A stretch of DNA of 64,000 bases from Streptomyces sp. B21-083 (GCF_036898825.1 NZ_JARUND010000002.1:1984001-2048000); one strand, 5' to 3'; shown: positions 50,444 to 59,607, counted from the stretch's first letter. Translations and numbers: made by a program. The notes: generated from the sequence alone by a model not told the origin.

Positions 50444-51283
50444 ATGAGTTCCGTTCTGCGACCGGCGATACCGGGCCAGGAGCCCGCAGCCGCCGACCGG
50501 CAACCGATCACGGCCGACGTGTACCGGCCGATCTCCTCCCACCTGGCGATCACGCCACCGGTGAGCGTGGTGATCCCCGCCATGAACGAGGCGGAGAACC
50601 TGCCGTACGTCTTCAAGACGCTGCCCGACTGGATCCACGAAGTGGTCCTGGTCGACGGCAACTCCACCGACGACACCGTCGAGGTCGCCCGCGGGCTGTG
50701 GCCCGACGTCAAGGTCGTCGAGCAGCGGGGCAAGGGCAAGGGGGACGCCCTGATCACCGGGTTCGAGGCCTGCACCGGCGACATCATCGTGATGGTCGAC
50801 GCGGACGGCTCGGCGGACGGCAACGAGATCGTGTCGTACGTCTCCGCGCTCGTCTCGGGCGCCGACTTCGCCAAGGGCTCCCGCTTCGCCAACGGTGGCG
50901 GCACCGACGACATGACACCGATCCGCAAGCTCGGCAACTGGGCGCTGTGCACGGTCGTCAACAGGAAGTTCGGCGCCCGCTACACCGATCTCTGCTACGG
51001 CTACAACGCGTTCTGGCGGCACTGCCTCGACAAGATCGACCTCGACTGCACCGGCTTCGAGATCGAGACCCTGATCAACATCCGGGTGGTCAAGGCGGGG
51101 CTCAAGGTGCAGGAGATCCCCAGCCACGAGTACCTGCGTATCCACGGCGCGAGCAATCTGCGGGCCGTGCGCGACGGCCTGCGTGTCCTGCGGGTGATCC
51201 TGAAGGAGCGCTCCAACCGGCGTGCCCTGCGCGGCCGTTCGCACGCCCGCGTCCTCAGTGCCGGCCGGGGAGAGGCGTCTTGA
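50444..51283 (+). CDS. Glycosyltransferase family 2 (DPM1-like)
   Basis: A 279-residue GT-A glycosyltransferase. Motifs: VSVVIPAMNEAENLPYVF, nucleotide-sugar contacts in VVLVDGNSTDDT, the metal-binding DxD in DIIVMVDADGSADG, and GFEIETLINIRVVKAGLKVQEIPSHE. No C-terminal membrane helices are seen. It resembles polyprenyl-phosphate mannose/glucose synthases. ATG 50444 has GAGAGGGA upstream; an in-frame GTG at 50363 adds non-conserved residues. The stop overlaps the next GT start. Confidence 0.9.
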   Translation: MSSVLRPAIPGQEPAAADRQPITADVYRPISSHLAITPPVSVVIPAMNEAENLPYVFKTLPDWIHEVVLVDGNSTDDTVEVARGLWPDVKVVEQRGKGKGDALITGFEACTGDIIVMVDADGSADGNEIVSYVSALVSGADFAKGSRFANGGGTDDMTPIRKLGNWALCTVVNRKFGARYTDLCYGYNAFWRHCLDKIDLDCTGFEIETLINIRVVKAGLKVQEIPSHEYLRIHGASNLRAVRDGLRVLRVILKERSNRRALRGRSHARVLSAGRGEAS

Positions 51284-52296
51284 ACGAGCTGGACGTCTCG
51301 GTGGTCGTCTGCGTCTACACCGAGGACCGCTGGGAGGACATCCTCGCGGCGGTCGCCTCGGTGCGGGCGCAGTCACGGCCGGCCCTGGAGACACTCCTGG
51401 TCGTCGACCATAACCAGGCTCTCCTGGAGCGGCTGGCCAAGGAGTACAAGGAGACCGCCGAGGTACGGGTGCTCGTCAACGCGGGCCCGCGCGGCCTGTC
51501 GGCCGGCCGCAACACCGGGATCGCCGCCTCGCACGGCGGGATCATCGCCTTCCTGGACGACGACGCCGTGGCCGAACGCGACTGGCTGCGCCACTTCGCC
51601 GAGGGGTACGCGGACCCCCTGGTGATGGCCGTCGGCGGCCGTACGATGCCGATCTGGGCGTCGGGCCGCCGGCCGGCCTGGTTCCCCGAGGAGTTCGACT
51701 GGGTGGTGGGCTGCACATACAAGGGGCTGCCGCCGGGGCGGGTGCGGGTGCGCAACGTGCTCGGTGGGAACGCCTCCTTCCGGCGTACGGCCTTCGAGGC
51801 GGCCGGCGGTTTCGCCACCGGCATCGGACGGGACGGCGACAAACGGCCGCTGGGCTGCGAGGAGACGGAGCTGTGCATCCGGCTCGCCCGGGCCAGACCG
51901 GACGCGGTGCTGCTGATCGACGACCGTGCGGTGATCCACCACCGGGTGCCCGAGATACGCGAGCACTTCGGGTACTTCCGCACCCGCACCTACGCCGAGG
52001 GCCTGTCGAAGGCACTGGTCGCCCGAAGTGTCGGCGCGGACAAGGGACTTGAGTCCGAACGCCGGTACACCACCCGGGTGCTGCCCGCCGGGATCGCGCG
52101 CGGTGTGCGCGACGCCCTGCTGGCCCGGCCGGGCGGCGCGGGCCGGGCGGGCGCGATCGTCGCCGGGGTACTGACGGCGGCGGGCGGGTACGTCCTCGGG
52201 AGCCTGCGGGCACGCCGGGGCGGGCCCACGTTCACGGTCGTGGAGATCGAGAGCGCGGTGCGGACCGAGGGAACCGAGGGAGGGGACCCGCGATGA
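51280..52296 (+). CDS. Glycosyltransferase family 2, TTG start
   Basis: A 338-residue GT2 with ELDVSVVVCVYTEDRWEDILAAVASVRAQ, DHNQALLERLAKEY, AGRNTGIAASHGGIIAFLDDDAVAERDWLRH (DxD-type acidic cluster), NVLGGNASFRRTAFEAAGGF and LGCEETELCIRLARARPDA. A C-terminal hydrophobic patch (AGAIVAGVLTAAGGYVLGS) may touch the membrane. TTG 51280 fits the 4-base TTGA overlap and GGGGAGAGG ribosome site; no ATG or GTG lies nearby. It is similar to transferases of capsule and teichoic clusters. Confidence 0.88.
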   Translation: MNELDVSVVVCVYTEDRWEDILAAVASVRAQSRPALETLLVVDHNQALLERLAKEYKETAEVRVLVNAGPRGLSAGRNTGIAASHGGIIAFLDDDAVAERDWLRHFAEGYADPLVMAVGGRTMPIWASGRRPAWFPEEFDWVVGCTYKGLPPGRVRVRNVLGGNASFRRTAFEAAGGFATGIGRDGDKRPLGCEETELCIRLARARPDAVLLIDDRAVIHHRVPEIREHFGYFRTRTYAEGLSKALVARSVGADKGLESERRYTTRVLPAGIARGVRDALLARPGGAGRAGAIVAGVLTAAGGYVLGSLRARRGGPTFTVVEIESAVRTEGTEGGDPR

Positions 52297-53093
52297 CCGA
52301 CACACGCCTACCGATCCTCATGTACCACTCCGTCGCCACCGAACCGAACGACGCCACCAGGACCCTGTCGGTGACCCCCGAGGCGTTCGCCGAACAACTG
52401 GCGCTGCTGGCCGAGCGAGGCTTCACGCCACTCAAAACGGCAGATCTGGCCACGCGTTGGCGATCGGGGCGTCCACTTCCGGCGCGTCCGCTGCTGATCA
52501 CCTTCGACGACGGTTACGAGGGCGTGCACCGGCACGCGTTGCCGGTGCTCGCCAAGCACGGTTTCCCCGCCACGTTGTTCGTGTCGACGGGCTGGCTGAG
52601 GGGCCCGTACGACACCGGGGGCGGCCTCGACACCATGCTCGACTGGGACCAGGTGCGCGAACTCGCGGGCAGCGGCGTCGAGATCGGCGGCCACAGCCAT
52701 ACGCACCCGGAGCTGGACCAGCTCGACGACGACGCGCTGCGCTTCGAGCTGACCCGCTGCCGGGACGTCGTCGCCGGTCAACTCGGCGCCGTACCGGTGT
52801 CGTTCGCGTATCCGTACGGCTACTCCAGCCGCCGGGTGCGTCAGGCGGTGCGGGCGGCCGGGTTCACCCAGGCGCTCGCCGTCGGCAACGGTCTGGCGCG
52901 CCGGCAGCAGGGCCCGTACGCCCTGCGACGCGTCACCGTCCGCCGCTCCACCGGTATCGAGGAGTTCGCGCGGCTGGCCGAAGGCCGGTCCGTCGCCCGC
53001 GAGTTCGCCCGGGACCGTGCCCTCACCAAGGGGTACGCCATGGTCCGCAGAGCACGTCAGGTCCGCCGGAAGGCGATCCGTTCCCGTGTCTGA
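52293..53093 (+). CDS. Polysaccharide deacetylase (NodB homology)
   Basis: A 266-residue carbohydrate esterase family 4 protein. It has ILMYHSVATEP, the metal/catalytic motif LLITFDDGYEGVHRHALPVL, the HSHTHPE metal site, and SFAYPYGYSSRRVRQAVRAAGF. Typical substrates are N-acetylated hexosamine polymers. No signal peptide is seen; export may depend on the flippase or be non-classical. ATG overlaps the GT2 stop (ATGA). Confidence 0.92.
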   Translation: MTDTRLPILMYHSVATEPNDATRTLSVTPEAFAEQLALLAERGFTPLKTADLATRWRSGRPLPARPLLITFDDGYEGVHRHALPVLAKHGFPATLFVSTGWLRGPYDTGGGLDTMLDWDQVRELAGSGVEIGGHSHTHPELDQLDDDALRFELTRCRDVVAGQLGAVPVSFAYPYGYSSRRVRQAVRAAGFTQALAVGNGLARRQQGPYALRRVTVRRSTGIEEFARLAEGRSVAREFARDRALTKGYAMVRRARQVRRKAIRSRV

Positions 53094-56000
53094 CACGACG
53101 ACCACACCCGCGACCGAGGCCGCCACCCCCAAGACCGGGACTCCCGAGCGGCGTCCCAGGCGGCGGCTGCGGCTGCCCGGCCTCGGCAGGGGCCAGGGGG
53201 GCGGCAACCAGCTGTTCCGGAACGCCTACGCGCTGATGCTCAACACGGGCATCTCCGCCGTGCTCGGGCTCGGCTTCTGGCTCGCCGCCGCCCGCTACTA
53301 CTCCGAGTCGGCGGTCGGCCAGAGCTCCGCCGCGATCGCCGCGATGAAACTCCTCGCCGGTCTCACGGCGGTGACGCTGACCGGCGCGCTGGCCCGCTTC
53401 ATCCCGGTCGCGGGCCGCGCCACCGGGCGGCTCATCTTCCGTACGTACGCGGGCAGTTCGGTGATCGTGGCGGTGGCAGGCGGCGTCTTCCTGCTCACGC
53501 TGGACAGCTGGGGGCCGTCGTACCGGTTCCTGCACGGGCCGGTGCCCGCCCTCGGGTTCGTCGGCGCCGTCGTCCTGTGGAACCTGCTCACGCTCCAGGA
53601 CGGGGTGCTGACCGGGCTGCGCAACGCGCTGTGGGTGCCGGTCGGCAACACCGCGTTCTCGGCGGTCAAGCTGGGGCTGCTGGTCGCCTTCGCGGCGGCG
53701 ATCCCGACGAGCGGTGTCTTCGTGTCGTGGGTCGCCGCGATCGCCATGTCCGTACTTCCGCTCGGCTGGCTGGTGTTCCGCCGACTGGTACCCCGGCACG
53801 TCAAGGCGACCGAGGAGCACGCGAAACCGCCGACAGTGAAGGAGATCGGCCGGTTCCTCGCGGGCGACTACACCGGGTCGCTGTTCTCCCTCGCGGTGGT
53901 CTACCTGGTGCCGGTGATCGTCGCCTCGCAGGTCAGCTCCGCCGACAACGCCTACTTCTACATCACCACCACCATCGGTGGCACGGTCAACCTGCTCGCC
54001 ATCAACATGGGCGCCTCCCTGACCGTCGAGGGCTCGCACGATCCGGCCCGACTGGCCGCCAACACCCGGGCCGCGCTCAGACGCATGGCGCGGATCATGC
54101 TGCCGGTCGCGGGGGTGCTGTTCTTCGGGGCGCCCCGGATCCTGGCCGTCTTCGGCTCGGGCTACGCGGACGCGGCGACCTCGCTGCTGCGCTGGTTCGC
54201 TGTCGGCGCGGTGCTGCGGGTCGTCATGGAGACGTACTTCGCGGTGCTGCGCGCCCAGAGCCGTACCGCCGGACTCGCCTGGATGCAGGGCCTGTTGTGC
54301 GTCCTGGTGCTGGGTCTGACGCTGCTGCTGCTTCCCCGGATGGGGCTGACCGGAGCGGGCGTCGCGGAGATCTCGTCCCTCGCGGTGATCGTCGCGCTCG
54401 CCGCGCCCAGGCTGTACCGGACTGTCAGGGCGGCGCCGGCCGACCCCGTCCCCGAGGACACGGCACCGGACGGCGACCTCGCCGACCTGGCGGCGGGCTC
54501 CCTCGGTCGCGGGCAGGGGTGGGCGGCGCGTTCGCTGGACTCGGACACCCTCGCGCTCGGCGTCCATCTCGACTTCGACCACCAGGAACGCCGCCCGGAC
54601 GTCCGCCCGGGGCCGGGGACCCCGCCCACGGGGACACCGGCGCCGCGTGCGGACCACCGGCCGACCTGGGCCCTGAAACAGGTGGGGCCCGAGTCCCTGG
54701 GCCTGCCGGCCGAGGGCGCGTCCCAGGAGGTCGCCGTCCCGGCGGACGCGGAGGCCGAACTCGTCCGCGCCGCGCAGGCTTCCCTCATACGGGAGTTGCG
54801 CACCCCGCACACCCCACCCGCCCCACCGGCATCGCCTCCGCTCTCCCCGCGCGCGCGTCTGCGGCCGACCCGCACCGGAGTGTTCCTCGGCGGTCTGCTG
54901 ATCGCCGCGCTCCTGCTGTACTGGCTGCCCGTGTCCCGCCTCGGTGAGGCGGACCTCGACCGGATGGGCGGGCTCGGGCTGGTCTCCGTACTGCCGCTGC
55001 CGACGCTGGCCGGGGCCGCGCTGCTGGTCGTGGTGTTCGCGTCGCTGCTGTGGGGGAACCGGGAACACCGGACGCTGCTGGCCCTCACGCTGCTCGCGAC
55101 CGTCGTGTCACTGCACGCGCTGCCCGCGGTGATCGAGGCCGAACCGAGGTTCGCGACGGCCTGGCAGCACCTCGGGTTCATCGACTACATCGACCGGACC
55201 GGGACCGCCGTACCGGACCTCGACGCCCGCTGGAGCTGGCCGGGATTCTTCGCCGGGGCCGCGTTCGTGGCGAAGGCCTGCGGGGTCGGTGATCTCACCG
55301 AGGTCATCCGCTGGTGGCCGCTGACCATGCAACTCCTCTATTTGGCACCGCTGTTCCTGCTGACGCGTTCGTTGCGGGCGAGCTGGCGCGCCAAGTGGAC
55401 CGGCGTGTGGATCTTCGTACTGAGCGGCTGGGTGGGCCAGGACTACTTCTCCCCACAGGGCTTCACCTATCTCCTCTATCTGGTGTTCGTGGCGATTCTG
55501 CTGGTGTGGTTCCGGGCGCCCCGGGTGCTGTGGGCGAAGGTGCGGCCCGGCGAGGCGGAGGTCGAGCCGACGAACCGCCGCCAACAGGCCGTACTGCTGG
55601 CGGTGTTGATCGCCCTGTTCGCGGCGACGGTCCCTGCCCACCAGTTGACGCCGTTCGTGATGCTGGGCGTGCTGGCGGTCCTGGTGCTGATCGGAAAGTC
55701 CGAACTGCGGGGCCTGCCCATCCTGTTCGGCGTCATCGTCGCGGTCTGGGTCGGTTTCATGGCCGAGCCGTACTGGTCGGGGCACTTCGACGAACTCTTC
55801 GGCGGGATGGGCGGAGTGAGCGGCAATGTGTCGTCGAGCGTCTCCGGCCGTATCCAGGGCGGCAGTTCGACACACAAACTCGTCCTCTACACGCGCGTCC
55901 TGCTGGCTGGCGGGGTCATGACCCTCGCCTGCTACGGCTGGTGGCGCCGCCGCGACCACAAGTACCGCGAACGATCCCTGCTCGTCCTCACCTTCGTCCC

Positions 56001-56874
56001 GTTCCTGGGCTTCGGCATGCAGTCGTACGGCGGGGAAATGGCGCTGCGCGTCTTCATGTTCGCCCTGCCCGGCGCGGCCATGCTCGGCGCGCTCGCGCTC
56101 TTCCCGCGCACCGGCGTCACCCCGAAGGAACGGGACCGGGACCGGATCAGCCTCGCCCCGCTGGCGGCACTGATGGCGGGCCTGGTCCTCATGGGCGGCT
56201 TCCTGGTGGCTCGTTGGGGCAACGAGCCCTTCGAACGGACCCGCACCGGCGAGGTCGCCGCGATGAACTACGTCTACGCGCACGACGATCCGACCGTACG
56301 GCTGCTGTGGCTGAGCAACGACCTCCTCGACAACGTGACACCGGCGCTGCCCTGGGGCACCAAGGACATGGAGAAGGTGCGGTACGAGCCGACGCTCGCA
56401 CCGGCCGACCCGGTGCTGGTGTCGGGGTTGGTGAAGGCGCTCAAGGACGCGGGCCCCAACTCCTACCTGATGGTCAACCGCAGTCAGGTCGTCTATCTCC
56501 AGCTGGACGTGGGCTACTCGGCGACCTGGGAGAAACGGCTGCTCCAGAACCTGGACAGGCGGGACGAGTTGAAGAAGGTGTTCGTCAACTCCGACGTCAC
56601 GGTGTACGCGCTGCGGCAACGACCGGAGGGCGAGGTCGCGAAGCCCGATCCCGGGCCGATCGGTCCCCAGGTGACGTGGACGCCGTGGTCGGTGGTGGGC
56701 GGCCTGGCAGCCGTCGCCCTGATCCTGCTGCTCACGGCCCGGGAGGCAGTACGGGTCGCGGTGCGGCCGGGGGTCCGGCAACTCCGTTGGCTGCAGGGCG
56801 CCTTCTGGTTCTCCCTACCCCTGCTGGCGGTGCTGCTGGCCTCGTTGGTTCAGCGGTTCCTGACGATGAAGTGA
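53086..56874 (+). CDS. Fused flippase (Wzx/MATE-like) and GT-C-like membrane glycosyltransferase
   Basis: A 1262-residue polytopic protein. Residues 30-440 form a polysaccharide-flippase-like module (LMLNTGISAVLGLGFWLAAARYYSESAVGQSSAAIAAMKLL; DYTGSLFSLAVVYLVPVIVASQVSS; about 12-14 helices). Residues 441-597 are a hydrophilic Pro/Glu-rich linker. From about 600 a second membrane module with 11 or more helices (GVFLGGLLIAALLLYWLPVS; FVLSGWVGQDYFSPQGFTYLLYLVFVAILLVWF) and loops such as DLDARWSWPGFF and SNDLLDNVTPALPWG resembles GT-C/O-antigen-ligase-type enzymes. GTG 53086 overlaps the deacetylase stop by 8 bases. It probably moves and then elongates a lipid-linked glycan. Confidence 0.85.
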   Translation: MSDTTTTPATEAATPKTGTPERRPRRRLRLPGLGRGQGGGNQLFRNAYALMLNTGISAVLGLGFWLAAARYYSESAVGQSSAAIAAMKLLAGLTAVTLTGALARFIPVAGRATGRLIFRTYAGSSVIVAVAGGVFLLTLDSWGPSYRFLHGPVPALGFVGAVVLWNLLTLQDGVLTGLRNALWVPVGNTAFSAVKLGLLVAFAAAIPTSGVFVSWVAAIAMSVLPLGWLVFRRLVPRHVKATEEHAKPPTVKEIGRFLAGDYTGSLFSLAVVYLVPVIVASQVSSADNAYFYITTTIGGTVNLLAINMGASLTVEGSHDPARLAANTRAALRRMARIMLPVAGVLFFGAPRILAVFGSGYADAATSLLRWFAVGAVLRVVMETYFAVLRAQSRTAGLAWMQGLLCVLVLGLTLLLLPRMGLTGAGVAEISSLAVIVALAAPRLYRTVRAAPADPVPEDTAPDGDLADLAAGSLGRGQGWAARSLDSDTLALGVHLDFDHQERRPDVRPGPGTPPTGTPAPRADHRPTWALKQVGPESLGLPAEGASQEVAVPADAEAELVRAAQASLIRELRTPHTPPAPPASPPLSPRARLRPTRTGVFLGGLLIAALLLYWLPVSRLGEADLDRMGGLGLVSVLPLPTLAGAALLVVVFASLLWGNREHRTLLALTLLATVVSLHALPAVIEAEPRFATAWQHLGFIDYIDRTGTAVPDLDARWSWPGFFAGAAFVAKACGVGDLTEVIRWWPLTMQLLYLAPLFLLTRSLRASWRAKWTGVWIFVLSGWVGQDYFSPQGFTYLLYLVFVAILLVWFRAPRVLWAKVRPGEAEVEPTNRRQQAVLLAVLIALFAATVPAHQLTPFVMLGVLAVLVLIGKSELRGLPILFGVIVAVWVGFMAEPYWSGHFDELFGGMGGVSGNVSSSVSGRIQGGSSTHKLVLYTRVLLAGGVMTLACYGWWRRRDHKYRERSLLVLTFVPFLGFGMQSYGGEMALRVFMFALPGAAMLGALALFPRTGVTPKERDRDRISLAPLAALMAGLVLMGGFLVARWGNEPFERTRTGEVAAMNYVYAHDDPTVRLLWLSNDLLDNVTPALPWGTKDMEKVRYEPTLAPADPVLVSGLVKALKDAGPNSYLMVNRSQVVYLQLDVGYSATWEKRLLQNLDRRDELKKVFVNSDVTVYALRQRPEGEVAKPDPGPIGPQVTWTPWSVVGGLAAVALILLLTAREAVRVAVRPGVRQLRWLQGAFWFSLPLLAVLLASLVQRFLTMK

Positions 56875-56931
56875 GGGCGCGTACGAGGTGAAGTGGCTCA
56901 GCGGCTGAGCCACTTCACCTCGTACGCGCCC
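56875..56931. terminator. 28-bp perfect inverted repeat, bidirectional terminator
   Basis: A 28-base arm at 56875-56902 and its exact reverse complement at 56904-56931 flank a single G at 56903. The left arm begins at the base after the TGA of the fusion gene; the right arm codes the last 9 codons of the glycoside hydrolase, whose stop falls in the left arm. The stem end is GGGCGCGTACGAGG. Confidence 0.75.
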
Positions 56932-58325
56932 ATCGTGAACCGCTTCCCGTCGACCTGCGCGTCGATCGGCCGGTCGAGGACGTTGACGACGAGGACGGCC
57001 TTGTCGTCGGCGAGCACCCGTACGTTGGGCACATCGTCCGGGGCAACCGGCACGGTCTCGTACTCCGTGCCCGGCGGGAAGGCGGCGCCGAACCGGGAGA
57101 CCAGGTCGTACATCGGAAGTGCCGTTCCCCCGCCGCCACTTGAGGTGGGCGTCCAGAGGCAGCCGGCGCAGTCGGTGCCCTTCTCCTCCTCGGGGTTCCA
57201 GTAGAAGCCGGAGGAGGCGCCGCCCTTGGCCATCGCGATCAGACCGGCGGCCTGGACGGCCTCTCGATGGGTCTCGGACCAACCCGCACGGTCGTCGTCG
57301 GCGTCGGCGGGCTCGACGTAGTACTCGGCCCACCACAGCGGCAGTCCGCGCGTACGGGCGCGCACCCACTCACCGACGGCGGTGAACTTGTCGGTCGCCG
57401 CGAACTCGTCGGGCAGCAGTTCGTCGTCCTGGGTGTAGCTGGAGCCGTCCACGACGACGAAATCGGCTCCCACCTTGTGCGTGTTCCAGTAGTCGAAGGC
57501 GTCGAGGATCCGCTGGTCCATGGCGCCCCAACGCCCCTTGAAGGTCGTGGAGGCGTCCGGCTTCTGCCGTGGGTCGAGGCTGTCCATGACGAGGTACGGC
57601 CCGCCGACCATGATGTCCTTGTCGACCTTCTTCAGCGCCTTGTAGACGAGGTTGTACAGCTCGGTGTACCCCTCGTAGTCCCAGCGGGCCCCGGTGTTGT
57701 TCCAGAAGCCCTTGAACTCGTTCCACACGATGAAATGGCGTACGTCGGGATAGCGCTTCGCGACGGTCGCGGCCAGGGCGGCGAAGTCCTTGTAGTGGGC
57801 GCGCTGCGGGGCGGTCTCCAGGGCGGACTGACTCCAGTCGGTGTTGTCCGAGCCGGACCTGCCGCCCTTCATCCAGTCCGGGGCACAGCACAGGGTGACC
57901 ACCGGGGTGGCACCGGAGGCGCGCATGAAGTCGATGCGGCGATCCATCTCGGTGAAGTCGTAACGCCCCTTGACCGGCTCGGGGTTGCCGGCGCCCCAGC
58001 CCATGATGTGCTGGTTCTGCGGCAGCCCGGCGTCCTTCGACAGCAGCGCCTCGACCCGGTCGGTGGCCGACCCGTCGCCCTCGTCGGCGCTGAACTGGGT
58101 GTGGGTGAAGCCCCACCCGACATCCGGCTTCGACGAAGCGGGCGACGAGGCGGCCGGTGTGCCGTGCACCTTGTCGCCGTCGCGGGAGGTGCCGGCGGTG
58201 CTGCCACCGTTCGACGGCAGCGTGTGGAGCAGGGTCAGGACCAGGGCCAGCGCGGCGGCCCCCACACCGAGCAGGGCGGTGAGCCGCCACCGCCGAGCCC
58301 CCGAATTCCACCCATGACGTCCCAT
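56898..58325 (-). CDS. Membrane-anchored glycoside hydrolase (GH39/xylosidase-like)
   Basis: A 475-residue protein. An N-terminal signal/anchor (RWRLTALLGVGAAALALVLTLLHTL) is followed by an (alpha/beta)8 barrel. The likely acid/base Glu is in FIVWNEFKGFWNNTGARWDYEGY and the nucleophile Glu in LPLWWAEYYVEPADADDDRAGW. A C-terminal beta domain ends TMGAYEVKWLSR. The general pattern is that of GH39/GH5-like glycosidases of xylan or related glycans. ATG 58325 has a weak CCTTGATGG context. It converges with the glycan operon and may trim or degrade its product. Confidence 0.85.
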   Translation of the reverse strand: MGRHGWNSGARRWRLTALLGVGAAALALVLTLLHTLPSNGGSTAGTSRDGDKVHGTPAASSPASSKPDVGWGFTHTQFSADEGDGSATDRVEALLSKDAGLPQNQHIMGWGAGNPEPVKGRYDFTEMDRRIDFMRASGATPVVTLCCAPDWMKGGRSGSDNTDWSQSALETAPQRAHYKDFAALAATVAKRYPDVRHFIVWNEFKGFWNNTGARWDYEGYTELYNLVYKALKKVDKDIMVGGPYLVMDSLDPRQKPDASTTFKGRWGAMDQRILDAFDYWNTHKVGADFVVVDGSSYTQDDELLPDEFAATDKFTAVGEWVRARTRGLPLWWAEYYVEPADADDDRAGWSETHREAVQAAGLIAMAKGGASSGFYWNPEEEKGTDCAGCLWTPTSSGGGGTALPMYDLVSRFGAAFPPGTEYETVPVAPDDVPNVRVLADDKAVLVVNVLDRPIDAQVDGKRFTMGAYEVKWLSR

Positions 58326-58500
58326 CAAGGGCAACAGTAACGGCGGGGCACGGGCGGAGGGCAGACCTCCGCAGCACACAGCCCGGTAACAGAAGACGGA
58401 CGTAACGGACGCGCGGGCCGGAGACGCCGCACTCGGCGACACTCGGCGCGCTCCCCGCAAACCGGGTGCACTCGGCGCCCGGGTGCCGGATCATGGCGGC

Positions 58501-59595
58501 ATGTCTGCGAACCCACACGACGCGCTGCCGATCCGGCTCAACGTCGACGACAGCGACTCCCCGTCCGACGTCGTCGACGCGCTGTTCCTCGGCCGCTTCG
58601 CGACGGGCGAGCAGCCGTACTCCCACGCGGCGAACATCGATCGCGTACGGTCCGGGGCGACCCTCCTTCCGCCGGGCGCCCGTGTGCTGCGCTCCGCCCG
58701 CGACGACGACCGCAGCGCCACGCTGGCGGAGGGCGACGGCTGGACCCTCCTGGTGTCCCGCTGGAACCGCGGCGCCGACGTCACGGTGACGGCGACCAGC
58801 TCCGAGCTGGCCGAGAAGGTCCTCGGCCAGACGACGGACGGGGCGACGGACGAGCCCGAACCCCAGCCGGAGAACGTGACGATGGGATTCTGGTACGTGT
58901 CCCCGCGCCGGGGCCCGCACCGCACGACCCGCCAGATCTCGGCGGGCACCTGGGACGAGGTCCGCGCCAACTACACCGCGCCGGTGGCGGACGCGATGGA
59001 CGGTCTGATGAGGACGACGCCGGAGGACATCGCGGGCCGACTGCTGCTGCTCCACGGTCCGCCCGGCACCGGCAAGACGTCCGCGCTGCGCACACTGGCG
59101 CGTTCCTGGCGGGACTGGTGCCAGGTGGACTGCGTACTGGACCCCGAGCGACTGTTCTCCGACGTCGGCTATCTGATGGACATCGCGATCGGCGAGGAGG
59201 ACAGCGCGGGCAAGGGCCGCTGGCGGCTGCTCCTGCTGGAGGACTGCGACGAGCTGATCAGGGGCGAGGCGAAGCACACGGCGGGCCAGGCCCTCTCCCG
59301 CCTCCTCAACCTGACGGACGGTCTCCTCGGCCAGGGCCGCAACGTCCTGGTGGGTGTGACGACCAACGAGGACCTGGAACGCCTCCACCCGGCCGTAGTC
59401 CGCCCCGGCCGCTGCCTGGCCCGCATCGAGGTGGGCCCCCTGACCCGCCGAGAGGCGACGACCTGGCTGGGCACAGAGGAGGGAATCCCCCGAGAGGGCG
59501 CCACCCTGGCCGAGCTCTACGCCCTCCGCAGAGGCACAACCCCCACCACAGTCCCGGACCAGAGGGAAGGAGCAGACGCGGGCCTGTACCTGTAA
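58501..59595 (+). CDS. DUF5925-type AAA ATPase
   Basis: A 364-residue P-loop ATPase. The N-terminal 130 residues are a DUF5925-like domain (IRLNVDDSDSPSDVVDALFLGRFATGEQPYSHA). The AAA core has Walker A LLLLHGPPGTGKTSALRTLARSW (about 186), Walker B RWRLLLLEDCDELI, sensor-1 NVLVGVTTNEDLERLHPAVVRPGRCLARIE. ATG 58501 is taken over 58483. It is soluble and stands alone; substrate or partner is unknown. The CDC48/katanin-like arginine-finger region suggests an oligomer. Confidence 0.88.
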   Translation: MSANPHDALPIRLNVDDSDSPSDVVDALFLGRFATGEQPYSHAANIDRVRSGATLLPPGARVLRSARDDDRSATLAEGDGWTLLVSRWNRGADVTVTATSSELAEKVLGQTTDGATDEPEPQPENVTMGFWYVSPRRGPHRTTRQISAGTWDEVRANYTAPVADAMDGLMRTTPEDIAGRLLLLHGPPGTGKTSALRTLARSWRDWCQVDCVLDPERLFSDVGYLMDIAIGEEDSAGKGRWRLLLLEDCDELIRGEAKHTAGQALSRLLNLTDGLLGQGRNVLVGVTTNEDLERLHPAVVRPGRCLARIEVGPLTRREATTWLGTEEGIPREGATLAELYALRRGTTPTTVPDQREGADAGLYL

Positions 59596-59607
59596 CCCCC
59601 GAAGCCC

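Noticed and set aside
53023..55068. 681-codon minus-strand frame opposite the flippase fusion
   Set aside because: Shadow of a polytopic membrane protein with no hydrophobic pattern of its own.
48469..58325. Antibiotic biosynthetic gene cluster
   Set aside because: No polyketide, peptide, terpene or other core synthase; gene families point to glycan assembly.
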